This document shows, piece after piece, positions 54,270 to 62,491 of a stretch of DNA of 64,000 bases. The notes below the pieces were generated by a model. The model worked only from the letters and a program-made list of their open reading frames with translations. It was not told the origin of the DNA and ran no database searches. The first letter of the stretch is position 1. Each line of letters begins with the position of its first letter. The DNA is taken from contig NZ_CP025030.1 in assembly GCF_002812705.1 (NCBI RefSeq), positions 3,348,001 through 3,412,000 of the forward strand. The letters run 5' to 3'. Made by a program: the position numbers and the translations under genes. The DNA is from Achromobacter spanius. GTDB lineage: Bacteria > Pseudomonadota > Gammaproteobacteria > Burkholderiales > Burkholderiaceae_B.

Positions 54270-54707
54270 ATGCAACTGACCCGATTCACCGACTTCGGCC
54301 TGCGCGTCCTGATGTACCTGACGCAATGCCGTGACCGGCCAGCCGCCGTGACCATCCCGGAGATCGCCGGGCGGTTCGACGTGTCGCGCAATCACCTGGT
54401 CAAAGTGGTGCACTTCATGTCGCAGCGCGGCTGGGTCAGCACGGTGCGTGGCAAGGGTGGCGGCTTGCGCCTGGCGCGCGAGCCGTCTGCCTATCAGGTG
54501 GGCGACCTGATCCGCGAACTGGAACAGCAAGGGCCCTTGATCGATTGCCGCGAGCCGCCCTGTGCGCTGGACGGCGCGTGCCGGCTGGCGGGCGTGCTGG
54601 CGCAGACGCTGGCGGCGTTCTACGACGCGCTTAATGCCTACACCCTGGCCGACCTGGTGCGCGACCCCACCGCCGCCGCCATCATCAAGCTGCACCGCGC
54701 CGCCTGA
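54270..54707 (+). CDS. nsrR: NO-sensing Rrf2-family repressor
   Basis: A 145-residue Rrf2 protein starting MQLTRFTDFGLRVLMYL. The HTH region is RFDVSRNHLVKVVHFMSQRG. Three Cys with Cx4Cx5C spacing (CREPPCALDGAC) are the [2Fe-2S]/[4Fe-4S] ligands found in NsrR rather than IscR. It should release the hmp operator when NO damages its cluster. It follows hmp by 56 bases. Confidence 0.95.
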   Translation: MQLTRFTDFGLRVLMYLTQCRDRPAAVTIPEIAGRFDVSRNHLVKVVHFMSQRGWVSTVRGKGGGLRLAREPSAYQVGDLIRELEQQGPLIDCREPPCALDGACRLAGVLAQTLAAFYDALNAYTLADLVRDPTAAAIIKLHRAA

Positions 54708-54819
54708 ACTGAAACCCAGGGCATGATGTTTTGTTATGGATGCTGCGGCGTTTGGCATTTGCCGGACGGCCCGCGCGCGTTCCAGAATGGAGCCGTTCCC
54801 TGTTCTCTTGGATGAAGGC

Positions 54820-56067
54820 ATGCGCGTTTGCGTAATCGGTGCGGGCGTGGTCGGTGTAACGTCCGCCTATTTCCTGGCGCGCCAGGGCCACGACGTGGTG
54901 CTGGTGGACAGCCAGGCGCGTCCGGCGGAAGTCTCCAGCTACGCCAATGGCGGCCAGCTCAGCTATAGCTATGTGGCCCCGCTGGCCGGCCCGGGCGTGC
55001 TGCCCAGCGTGCCCGGCTGGCTGCTGCGCCAAGATTCCCCGCTGCGTTTCCGGCCCAGGCTGGACCCCCATCAATGGCGTTGGTGCCTGCAATTTGCCTT
55101 GGCGTGCCGCGCGTCGGTCGCCAAGGCGTCCACCGCGCAATTGCTGGGCTTGTCCTACCTGAGCCGCGACGTCATGCACACGCTGCTGGAACAGGAAAAC
55201 CTGGATTTCGGCCATCTGAAAAACGGCAAGCTGATCGCCTATCGCAGCGCGGCCTTGCTGGACAAGGCGCGCGCGCTGGTGGCGTACCAGGCGGGCCATG
55301 GCGCCCAGCAGCAGGTGCTGGACGCCCCGCAAACCCTGGCGATGGAACCGGCGCTTGCCGCCATGGGCAGCAAACTGGCCGGCGCCATCTACACCCCCAG
55401 CGAAGAAGCCGGCGATTGCCGGCAGTTCACCGAAGGCCTGTTCGACCGCCTGCAATTGCTGGGCAACGTGGAATGCGCGATGTCCAACCCGGTAACCGGC
55501 TTGCAGCGGGAAGGCCGCCGCATCGTGGCTGTGAACACGCGCAACGGCGATATCGGCGCCGACGCCATCGTGCTGGCCACCGGCATCGGCACCCGCGCGC
55601 TGCTCAAGCCGCTGGGGCATGACGTGCCCTTGTATCCGCTGAAGGGCTACAGCCTGAGCGTGCCCCTGGCTGACGACGACACCGTGGCCCCGCGCATCAG
55701 CGTCACGGACTACGAGCGCCGCATTGTCTACGCGCGCGTGGGCAAGGTGCTGCGCATTGCGGCCATGGTCGATATCGGCAGCGCCAACGCCGATATTGAT
55801 CCGGCGCGCGTGGCGCTGTTGAAGCAACAGGTGCGCGAGGCGTTTCCGGCCCTGGACCTGACCCAGGCCATCCCCTGGGCCGGCCTGCGTCCCGCCACGC
55901 CCACCGGCAAGCCGCTGATCGGGCGCAGCCCCGCAGCCGACAACCTGTGGCTCAACATTGGCCAGGGCGCCTTGGGCTTTACCTTGGCCTGCGGCAGCGC
56001 CGCGCTGCTGACGGCGCAGATGGCCGGCCTGGAATTGCCGCTGGACCCCGCGCCGTTCCGGCCTTGA
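54820..56067 (+). CDS. dadA: D-amino-acid dehydrogenase (DadA-like)
   Basis: From ATG 54820 (MRVCVIGAGVVGVTSAYFLA) the protein has 415 residues, the normal length. GAGVVG binds FAD; SSYANGGQLSYSYV and PWAGLRPATPTGKPLIGR are DadA signatures. It oxidises D-amino acids such as D-alanine at the membrane, passing electrons to quinone. No alanine racemase gene is next to it. The neighbouring proline dehydrogenase suggests a local amino-acid catabolic group. Confidence 0.9.
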   Translation: MRVCVIGAGVVGVTSAYFLARQGHDVVLVDSQARPAEVSSYANGGQLSYSYVAPLAGPGVLPSVPGWLLRQDSPLRFRPRLDPHQWRWCLQFALACRASVAKASTAQLLGLSYLSRDVMHTLLEQENLDFGHLKNGKLIAYRSAALLDKARALVAYQAGHGAQQQVLDAPQTLAMEPALAAMGSKLAGAIYTPSEEAGDCRQFTEGLFDRLQLLGNVECAMSNPVTGLQREGRRIVAVNTRNGDIGADAIVLATGIGTRALLKPLGHDVPLYPLKGYSLSVPLADDDTVAPRISVTDYERRIVYARVGKVLRIAAMVDIGSANADIDPARVALLKQQVREAFPALDLTQAIPWAGLRPATPTGKPLIGRSPAADNLWLNIGQGALGFTLACGSAALLTAQMAGLELPLDPAPFRP

Positions 56068-56150
56068 ATCCAGAAGGGTTCAAGATTCACGGGCGTTCAA
56101 TACAGGCCCACGCCGCGCAGCCATAGTGTTGCTCTCTAGCGGGAGCATCC

Positions 56151-57194
56151 ATGAGCATTTTCCAAAGAACCACCATCGCGCTGGCGCGTAGCCCCGCGAT
56201 GGGGCGCGCCATGCGGGCGGTGGCGGCGCGCACGTCGCTGGCGCAGCGCTTTGTGGGCGGGGCGGACGTAGACGCCGCCGTGCGCACCGCGCTGCGGCTG
56301 CGCGACGCGCACGGCATCCGGGCGTCGCTGTTCTACCTGGGCGAATACGTGGCCGAGCCGGCCGCCATCGAGCACAACGTGTCGGAGGCCATCCGCGCTT
56401 GCGGCGCGCTGGGCGCGGCGGGCCTGGATGTGCACGTGTCGGTGGACCCCACCGCCATCGGCTACATGGCCAGCGACGCGCTGGGCGAGGCCAACGCGCG
56501 GCGTATCGGCGAGGCGCTGCGGCAGGCGGCTGGGCGGAAGATAGGGCAGACGGCGAGGCAGGGGACAGGCCCGGCGACAGGACAGGCAACGGGCCAGGAC
56601 ACGGGCCAGGCGGCGCGGGCGGGACAGCACTGGATGGTGTTGGACATGGAAGATGCCGGCATCCGCGAACGCACCTGCGTCTTGCACCGCAGCTTGCTGG
56701 AAGCGGGCCTGCCGGCTGGCCTGACCTTGCAGGCGCGGCGGCGGCGCACGCCCGAAGACCTGGCCTGGGCGATCCGCCAGCACACGTCCTTGCGCCTGGT
56801 GAAGGGCGCGTTTCCCGAGCGCGCGCTGGACCACGCGGGCCGCGACCGCATCGACCACGCCTATCTGGACGCGGCCGCCATCATGCTGTCGCGCGAGGCC
56901 CGCGAGGCCGGCTTCTACCCGGTGTTCGGCACGCACGACGACCGCCTGGCCGGCGCCATCATGGCCTTGGCGCGCGAACGGGGCTGGTCGCCCGACGCGT
57001 TCGAATTTGAAATGCTCTATGGCGTGCGGCCGGACTGGCAACTGGCGCTGCGCGACCTGGGCTATAACGTCAGGGTTTATCTGCCCTTTGGTGGCGATTG
57101 GTGGCCCTACGCCATCCGCCGCGTGGGCGAAAACCCCGGCAATGCCTGGCTGCTGGCCCGTTCGTTAAAGGCCGATGGCGGGTACTTCGGTTAG
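56151..57194 (+). CDS. Proline dehydrogenase with repeat insert
   Basis: A 347-residue monofunctional PRODH. Conserved parts are WMVLDMEDAGIRERT, LRLVKGAFPE, FGTHDDRLAG, EFEMLYGVRP and YLPFGGDWWPYAIRR, which bind FAD and substrate. Residues 127-159 are a Gly-Gln-Thr-Ala repeat (TGQATGQDTGQAARAGQ) between two conserved blocks, an insert not required by the fold. GGGAGC lies six bases before the ATG. It oxidises proline to pyrroline-5-carboxylate. Confidence 0.88.
   Translation: MSIFQRTTIALARSPAMGRAMRAVAARTSLAQRFVGGADVDAAVRTALRLRDAHGIRASLFYLGEYVAEPAAIEHNVSEAIRACGALGAAGLDVHVSVDPTAIGYMASDALGEANARRIGEALRQAAGRKIGQTARQGTGPATGQATGQDTGQAARAGQHWMVLDMEDAGIRERTCVLHRSLLEAGLPAGLTLQARRRRTPEDLAWAIRQHTSLRLVKGAFPERALDHAGRDRIDHAYLDAAAIMLSREAREAGFYPVFGTHDDRLAGAIMALARERGWSPDAFEFEMLYGVRPDWQLALRDLGYNVRVYLPFGGDWWPYAIRRVGENPGNAWLLARSLKADGGYFG
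56529..56628. repeat. In-frame minisatellite in the proline dehydrogenase gene
   Basis: Degenerate units of the form ACAGGNCAGGCN encode GQ-rich repeats at residues 127-159. The frame is kept. Confidence 0.55.
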
Positions 57195-57313
57195 CGGCCC
57201 GATTGCCTTGCCGGGGCTCCTTGCATCTTTGCTTGCTTCTCTGGTGGCATCTTTGCGTTGTTCTTTGCTGCCTCTTTTGGCCCATTCTTCTGGCGCGGTT
57301 TTCCAACGATCTC

Positions 57314-58213
57314 ATGGCCGTCACCCAACACATCTGGCATTGCGGCGCGGGCTTGCCCGGCGACGTGCTGATCGCGGACCTGCGCGCTTATCGGTACGCG
57401 CCGCATTTCCACGACGCCTGGTCCATCGGTGCTGTGGAACACGGCCACTGCGCGTTCACCGTGCATGGCGTGGCGCATTCGGCCGCCGCGGGCGATCTGG
57501 TGGTGATCGCGCCCGGCCAGGTGCACACGGGCGGCACGTCGGATGCGCCCTTGTCTTACCGCATGGCGTATATCGACGCCGCCTGGTTCGACGACCACGC
57601 GCAGGCCTTGTTGGGTGCTGTCTCGCGCTTGGCCGGGCCGGTCATCACGGCGCCCGCGCTGTGCACACAATGGTTGGCCGCGCTGACGCCAGCCGCTATC
57701 CCCGATAGCGAACGCCGCGAACGCATTTCGGCCGCCTTGTTTGGTCTGCTGGCGGCGCACGGCAAAGCCATCGGCGCGGAGCATATAGACGGCGCCAATT
57801 GTGCAGACGGCGCCAATGGCGCGGACCGTGCTGACGATGCCCGCAGTGCCGATGGGAAGGACGCGGCGGACGTCTGCGCCTTGCTGCGCGAACGCATGAC
57901 CGCCGACCCGGCTTGCGCGCCGGACCTGGAAGCGCTGGCCCGCGCGCAGGACCGTCACCGCACCACGCTGGTCAAGCAGTTCGCGCGCCGTTACGGGCTG
58001 CCGCCGCAGGCCTGGCTGCGCAATTGGCGGGTGGCGCGGGCGCGGGTGTTGTTGCGCGCCGGCCTGCCCTTGGCGCAGGCCGCCCAGGCCGTGGGCTTTG
58101 CGGATCAGGCGCACCTGACCCGCGTGTTCAAGCAGGTTTACGGCAGCACGCCGGGCGCGCTGCTGCGCGCGGATTCCCAGACGTTGCGAGCGCGGGGCGT
58201 TTCGATCCGGTAG
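57314..58213 (+). CDS. AraC-family regulator with repeat insert
   Basis: A 299-residue regulator with an N-terminal cupin sensor (YAPHFHDAWSIGAVEHGHCAF) and a C-terminal AraC domain (PLAQAAQAVGFADQAHLTRV, then YGSTPGALL). Residues 158-185 are a low-complexity Gly-Ala-Asp repeat (DGANCADGANGADRADDAR) between sensor and DNA-binding domains. It follows the proline dehydrogenase gene by 119 bases. Its last 76 bases overlap the convergent FMN-reductase gene. Confidence 0.88.
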   Translation: MAVTQHIWHCGAGLPGDVLIADLRAYRYAPHFHDAWSIGAVEHGHCAFTVHGVAHSAAAGDLVVIAPGQVHTGGTSDAPLSYRMAYIDAAWFDDHAQALLGAVSRLAGPVITAPALCTQWLAALTPAAIPDSERRERISAALFGLLAAHGKAIGAEHIDGANCADGANGADRADDARSADGKDAADVCALLRERMTADPACAPDLEALARAQDRHRTTLVKQFARRYGLPPQAWLRNWRVARARVLLRAGLPLAQAAQAVGFADQAHLTRVFKQVYGSTPGALLRADSQTLRARGVSIR

Positions 58214-58803
58214 TCCGAATATTTGCGGCTGAAGAACGTGGCCCCCAACTGCTCGGCCGCCAGCAAGGGCGCACGCGGGTCAGCCGCGATTTCCCCGCGC
58301 AGGTTGCCGGCGCCATGCACAAACCCCACAAAGTCCGAGTGCGTATACCGCGCGTATTCCTGCACCTGATGCACGATGCCCAGCGCCGCGCCGGGGTAGG
58401 TTTCTTCAGACGCCACGGCCAGGCCCAGCCGCTTGCCGGTCATGCGCGCCTTGACCCGTTCCGGCTCCGGCCCGCTGCCCGCGTAGTGCGTGAACGAGCG
58501 GTCAAAGAACGCCTTGGTCTGCGCCGACATGCCGTACCAATAGATAGGCGTGCAGATCAGGGCGCCGTCGGCCGGCAGGAAGTGTTCCAGGAACAACTCC
58601 GGATAGCGGTCTTCGGGCGCGGGCTGGTGCCGCAGGTCCGACAGAAAGCCGTTGAGGTAGTCATCCAGAAAGAGCAGGGTGGTGGCAAGGCCGGCGGCGT
58701 TCGCGCCGCGTTGCGCGGCCGCGCCCAGCGCCGCGCTGTTGCCGTCGCGGCGGGGGCTGCCCACCAGGATAAGCAAGCGTTGAGTGGGCTGATTTAAATT
58801 CAT
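58138..58803 (-). CDS. NADPH-dependent FMN/quinone reductase (flavodoxin-like)
   Basis: The start at 58803 (MNLNQPTQRLL) gives 221 residues. The FMN loop is VGSPRRDGNSAA near residue 15, with the flavin contact PIYWYGMSAQTKAFFDR near residue 86. It probably reduces quinones or flavins with NADPH. Its last 25 codons are antisense to the 3' end of the AraC gene; the FMN-binding core is complete without them, so the C-terminus could be a late extension. Confidence 0.87.
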   Translation of the reverse strand: MNLNQPTQRLLILVGSPRRDGNSAALGAAAQRGANAAGLATTLLFLDDYLNGFLSDLRHQPAPEDRYPELFLEHFLPADGALICTPIYWYGMSAQTKAFFDRSFTHYAGSGPEPERVKARMTGKRLGLAVASEETYPGAALGIVHQVQEYARYTHSDFVGFVHGAGNLRGEIAADPRAPLLAAEQLGATFFSRKYSDYRIETPRARNVWESARSSAPGVLP

Positions 58804-58887
58804 GGTGAGTCCCTTGGGTGGGTTCAGAGTCAAGGCATCAATGTAGGGATCAAGCGATCCGGCGACAAATGACGAATCCTTGATTAC

Positions 58888-58904
58888 GATGAATCCAATT
58901 CATC
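58888..58904. promoter_or_regulatory. Candidate LysR-type binding site
   Basis: GATGAAT (58888-58894) and ATTCATC (58898-58904) form a perfect 7-bp dyad and contain a T-N11-A motif. It lies between the divergent FMN-reductase and LysR genes, just before the LysR start. Confidence 0.45.
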
Positions 58905-58911
58905 TAAAGGA

Positions 58912-59859
58912 ATGCTGGAAAAGGAGCGCCAGAACCCCATGTTTGCGACCCTGCCCGTCACCGCGCTGCGCACCTTCGAGGCGGCCGCCCGACTGCGCAG
59001 TTTCAAGCTGGCCTCGGTGGAACTGGCCGTGACGCCCACGGCGGTCTCGCACCAGATCAAATTGCTGGAACGCCAAGTGGGTGTGGCGCTGTTTGACCGC
59101 GTGCCGCGTGGCGTGCGCTTGACCGACAGCGGCGCGCGTCTGTTCGCCAGCGTGCATGGCGCCTTGCTGGAGATTGCGCAGACGCTGGATGCCTTGCGTC
59201 CCGAACCCGCATCGGGCGCGCTGACCCTGTCCACCACGCACTCCTTCGCGGCGTTGTGGCTGGTGCCACGCCTGGGACGCTTTCACCAGGCCTATCCGCA
59301 ATATCAGTTGAACCTGCAAACCGGCGCGGATGCGGTCGACCTGTTGCAAGACGCCAGCGTGGACGTGGCGGTGCGCTACAGCCGGCAACGGTATCCGGCC
59401 TTGCATACGGCGGCCACGTTGCCGGAATGGTTCGGCGTCTACGGTGCGCCGTCGCAAATTACCCAGTTGGAAAAAAGCGCGGATAAGCGCGCACCGCCAC
59501 CCGCGTCCCCGCCCACCCCCGCGCTGGTCACCGTGCGTTGGCGCGATTCCGATTTGTACGACCAAGGTTGGCGCGCCTGGTGCCAGGCGGCGGGTTTGCC
59601 GGCATGGCAGGCGCCGTCGGCGGTGCACGCCTATGAGGAAGAACACTATGCCTTGCAGGCCGCCATTGCGGGGCAAGGATTGGTGCTGGCCAGTTCCGTG
59701 ATGGTGTCCGACAGCGTGCGCGCCGGCACCCTGGCCGCCTACCGGCCACAGGTGCGGGTGCCGGGCGCGGCCTACCAGGCGCTGTGCGCGCCCGGGCGCG
59801 AACGCCATCCGCCGGTCAAGGCTTTCCTGGCGTGGCTGACGCGGGAATTCCAGGCATGA
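58912..59859 (+). CDS. LysR-family regulator (GcvA-like)
   Basis: The frame gives 315 residues from 58912; ATG 58939 (MFATLPVTALRTF) fits the GcvA-type N-terminus better and has AAGGAG upstream at a long spacing, so the exact start is open. The HTH reads RSFKLASVELAVTPTAVSHQ, followed by LERQVGVALFDR. A Pro-rich loop (RAPPPASPPTPAL) sits in the effector domain. It is divergent from the FMN reductase and its 3' end overlaps the convergent MFS gene by 44 bases. Confidence 0.9.
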   Translation: MLEKERQNPMFATLPVTALRTFEAAARLRSFKLASVELAVTPTAVSHQIKLLERQVGVALFDRVPRGVRLTDSGARLFASVHGALLEIAQTLDALRPEPASGALTLSTTHSFAALWLVPRLGRFHQAYPQYQLNLQTGADAVDLLQDASVDVAVRYSRQRYPALHTAATLPEWFGVYGAPSQITQLEKSADKRAPPPASPPTPALVTVRWRDSDLYDQGWRAWCQAAGLPAWQAPSAVHAYEEEHYALQAAIAGQGLVLASSVMVSDSVRAGTLAAYRPQVRVPGAAYQALCAPGRERHPPVKAFLAWLTREFQA

Positions 59860-61294
59860 CATCGGCAGCCTGGCGGCGGTCGGGGCGCGGCAACAAGGGC
59901 AGCGCCGCCAGCATCAGCGCGCCCGCCAGCACCCAGGCGGCGGGCCACGAACTGGCCGCGACCACGTGCGGAATCGCAAGCGGCGTCAGGAACAAGCCCA
60001 GGTAGACGCAACTATTGGCCATGCCCAGCGCCGTGCCGGCGCGCGCGGCGCCCGCCAGCGTGGCCAGTTCGGTATACGCCACGCCATGCCAGGCGGACGC
60101 GCAGATGCCTGCCGCCGCCAGCAGGCCCGCCATGGCCAACACCGCGCCCGCCGCCGTGGGCGCAGCGCTGACCGCCCACGCCACCGCGCCCAGCGCCGCA
60201 AACAGCAGAAAGCTGCATTGCGCGCAGCGGCGCAGATAGGCGCGCCGGTTGCCGTGGCGATCGGTCCATCGGCCGCTGGCGATGCGCGCCACCATGGCGC
60301 CCAGTTGTACCGCCACCATGACCGCGGTCAGCGTGCCGATGCCGGCGTGGCTGACGTCATGCAGGAATACCGTGGCGAAGGTCAGCACGGCAAATTGCGG
60401 GCAGCACATCAGGCCGATGGCGGCGGCGGCGCGCCAGACGCGCGCGTCCCGCAGCGGCGAGGGTGCGGTGCGTCGGCCCGTGGCCGGCAAGCCGTGGCCC
60501 GCTTGGGCAGGCTGGGCGGATTGGGCGGGTCCAGCAGATTGGGCCGGCTGACGAGGCTGGTCGGATTGTCCGGGTTGAGCAGATCGAGCGGGCTGGCGAG
60601 GCAGGTCGGAGGCCGGCTCGCGCAGCCAGCAAGCGGCAAGCACCGCCGCTGCCCCGCACATCAGTGCCAGCACGCCGAACACCGCCGCAAAGCCCGCGTG
60701 CGCCGCCAGCCAGGGAAGCAGCAGCGCGCCCAAGCCGCCGCCCAAGGGCACGGCGGTCTGGCGGATGCTCATGGCCAGGCCGCGCTCGCCGTCGTCAAAC
60801 CAGGCCATCACCGCCCGGCCGCTGGCGCCGTTGACACTGCCGCCCAGCATGCCGACCAGCACCAGGCCCACCGCCAACAGCCACAGGCTGGGCACGGTGG
60901 CGCCATCCGGCGAGGCAAAGCCGCTCATCCAGGCCAGCGCCGCAGCGGTCGCGCCCAGACCGGTCAACAGTACCGGGCGGTCGCCCCAGCGGTCGGTCAG
61001 CAAGCCCCAGGGCAGTTCGAACAGGGCCACGCCCAAGCCCATCAAGCCTAGCGCCAAGCCCAACTGATCGTTGTCCAGGCGGTAACCGGCGCGCATGAAC
61101 ACCGCCGTGGTGGGCAAGCCCGCCGCCGCGGCGGAGAAGGCGGCGTTGGCGGCTACGCCCACCGCCAGCACTTTCCAGCGATGGGTAGGGCGGAGCGCGG
61201 AGTTGGGCACGGGGTAGGGCGCGAGGTGAGGCGCCGGATGGGGAGCCGGGTGGGGCGCGGGGTGGAGTAAGGGCGGCGTCGAGGGCACGGACAT
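59816..61294 (-). CDS. MFS transporter with two repeat segments
   Basis: GGAG lies six bases before ATG 61294 (MSVPSTPP), which rules out the longer frame. The 492-residue protein has 12 helices and MFS motifs such as GLLTDRWGDRPVLL between helices 2 and 3 and SGRWTDRHGNRRAYLRR in the second half. An N-terminal repeat (HPAPHPAPHPAPHLAPY, residues 11-27) and a Gln/Pro/Ser/Ala-rich central loop (about residues 225-271) are both low-complexity. Substrate unknown. It is divergent from the LysR gene at 61403. Confidence 0.88.
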   Translation of the reverse strand: MSVPSTPPLLHPAPHPAPHPAPHLAPYPVPNSALRPTHRWKVLAVGVAANAAFSAAAAGLPTTAVFMRAGYRLDNDQLGLALGLMGLGVALFELPWGLLTDRWGDRPVLLTGLGATAAALAWMSGFASPDGATVPSLWLLAVGLVLVGMLGGSVNGASGRAVMAWFDDGERGLAMSIRQTAVPLGGGLGALLLPWLAAHAGFAAVFGVLALMCGAAAVLAACWLREPASDLPRQPARSAQPGQSDQPRQPAQSAGPAQSAQPAQAGHGLPATGRRTAPSPLRDARVWRAAAAIGLMCCPQFAVLTFATVFLHDVSHAGIGTLTAVMVAVQLGAMVARIASGRWTDRHGNRRAYLRRCAQCSFLLFAALGAVAWAVSAAPTAAGAVLAMAGLLAAAGICASAWHGVAYTELATLAGAARAGTALGMANSCVYLGLFLTPLAIPHVVAASSWPAAWVLAGALMLAALPLLPRPDRRQAADVMPGIPASATPGKP

Positions 61295-61348
61295 GCAGAA
61301 CTCCAAGAGCAGGTAACAAGGACCCAGCCAGTTTGCGCATCTGCTATC

Positions 61349-61395
61349 GTTTTGAAAATCAGGAAATATTGCGTCAATTGTTTTGAAAAACAGGA
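61349..61395. promoter_or_regulatory. Direct repeats in the divergent MFS/LysR promoter
   Basis: GTTTTGAAAATCAGGA (61349-61364) and GTTTTGAAAAACAGGA (61380-61395) match at 15 of 16 positions with a period of 31 bases, about three helical turns. They lie between the MFS and LysR start codons; the second copy also holds the LysR ribosome-binding site. Confidence 0.5.
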
Positions 61396-61402
61396 CTATT
61401 CA

Positions 61403-62491
61403 ATGCGGCCTGTCACCTTTGACCTCGATGTGCTGCGCAGCTTTGTCGCGGGCGTGGACCTGGGTAGTTTTGGCCGCGCGGCCGACCGCCTGGGCCGCTC
61501 GACGTCCGCCATCAGCGCGCAGATGAAAAAGCTGGAGGAACAGGCGGGCGTGCCGCTGCTGCGCAAAGCCGGGCGCGGCCTGGCGCTGACCGAGGCCGGG
61601 GAAACCATGCTGGCCTATGGCCGCCGCCTGTTGGAATTGAACGACCAGGCCGCGCGCGCGGTGCAGGGCGGCGAGCTTTCCGGCCGGGTGCGGCTGGGCA
61701 TGCAGGAAGATTTTGGCGAGATGGTGTTGCCGCAGGTGCTGGGCCAATTCGCCAGGGCGCATCCCAAGGTGCGGATCGAAGCGCGGGTCGCGCGCAATGC
61801 CGAATTGCTGGAACGGCTGGCGGTGGGGCAGTTGGATCTGGTCCTGGCCTGGGACTACGACGCGCGCGTGCCGCATGCGGAGCGCTTGCTGGATCTGCCC
61901 ATGCGCTGGATCGGCCCCGCGCAGCCCACGCACGCGGCCAGCAGCCATGGCACTGACACTGGCTCTGGCTCTGGCACAGGCGCTGGCACTGGCAATGGCA
62001 ATGGCAATGGCAATGGCCATCGCGATCGCAATGGCAATCGCGATGGCGATGGCGATGTGCCCTTGGTGGCGTTCGAGGCGCCGTGCCTGTTTCGCACTTG
62101 CGCCACCGATGCCCTGGACCGTGCCGGCCTGCATTGGCTACCCGCGTTCACCAGCCCCAGCCTGGCTGGGCTGTGGGCAGCGGTGTCGGCGGGTTTAGGC
62201 TTGGCCGTGCGCACGCCCTTGGGCTTGCCCGCCGGCGTGCGCGCGTTGGCGCCGGGCGAACAGGGCCTGCCGGCATTGCCGTCGATTGCGCTGTCGCTGT
62301 ATCTTGCCCATGCGCAGCCCGATCCCGTGACCGCCGCCTTGGGCGATATCGTGCGGCGATGCATCCAGGACAGCGCCGCCGCCTGGGCGGCCCCTGCCGT
62401 TTCCTCCTCCCCGTCTTCCCCAACCGCTTCCCCCTCCGCTTCCCCCTCATCCTCCCCATTCAAGCCCCCGCGCGCCAAGGTCCATCCATGA
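61403..62491 (+). CDS. LysR-family regulator with hexanucleotide-repeat insert
   Basis: From ATG 61403 (MRPVTFDLDVLRSF) the protein has 362 residues, about 60 more than usual for LysR. The HTH is GSFGRAADRLGRSTSAISAQ. Residues 183-218 are an uninterrupted run of two-residue units (GT, GS, GN, RD, GD) inside the effector domain, coded by 18 hexamers. The C-terminus is a second Ser/Pro-rich run (SSPSSPTASPSASPSSSP). It is divergent from the MFS transporter and its stop overlaps the next LysR start (ATGA). Confidence 0.87.
   Translation: MRPVTFDLDVLRSFVAGVDLGSFGRAADRLGRSTSAISAQMKKLEEQAGVPLLRKAGRGLALTEAGETMLAYGRRLLELNDQAARAVQGGELSGRVRLGMQEDFGEMVLPQVLGQFARAHPKVRIEARVARNAELLERLAVGQLDLVLAWDYDARVPHAERLLDLPMRWIGPAQPTHAASSHGTDTGSGSGTGAGTGNGNGNGNGHRDRNGNRDGDGDVPLVAFEAPCLFRTCATDALDRAGLHWLPAFTSPSLAGLWAAVSAGLGLAVRTPLGLPAGVRALAPGEQGLPALPSIALSLYLAHAQPDPVTAALGDIVRRCIQDSAAAWAAPAVSSSPSSPTASPSASPSSSPFKPPRAKVHP
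61949..62056. repeat. 18 consecutive degenerate hexamers inside a LysR gene
   Basis: Seven hexamers of GGCNCT type (61949-61990) are followed by eleven of GGCNAT/CGCNAT type (61991-62056), including four identical GGCAAT units at 61991-62014. All keep frame. Confidence 0.85.

Noticed and set aside
61949..62056. Possible CRISPR-like array
   Set aside because: The units are 6 bases with no spacers and lie in a coding frame; this is a microsatellite.
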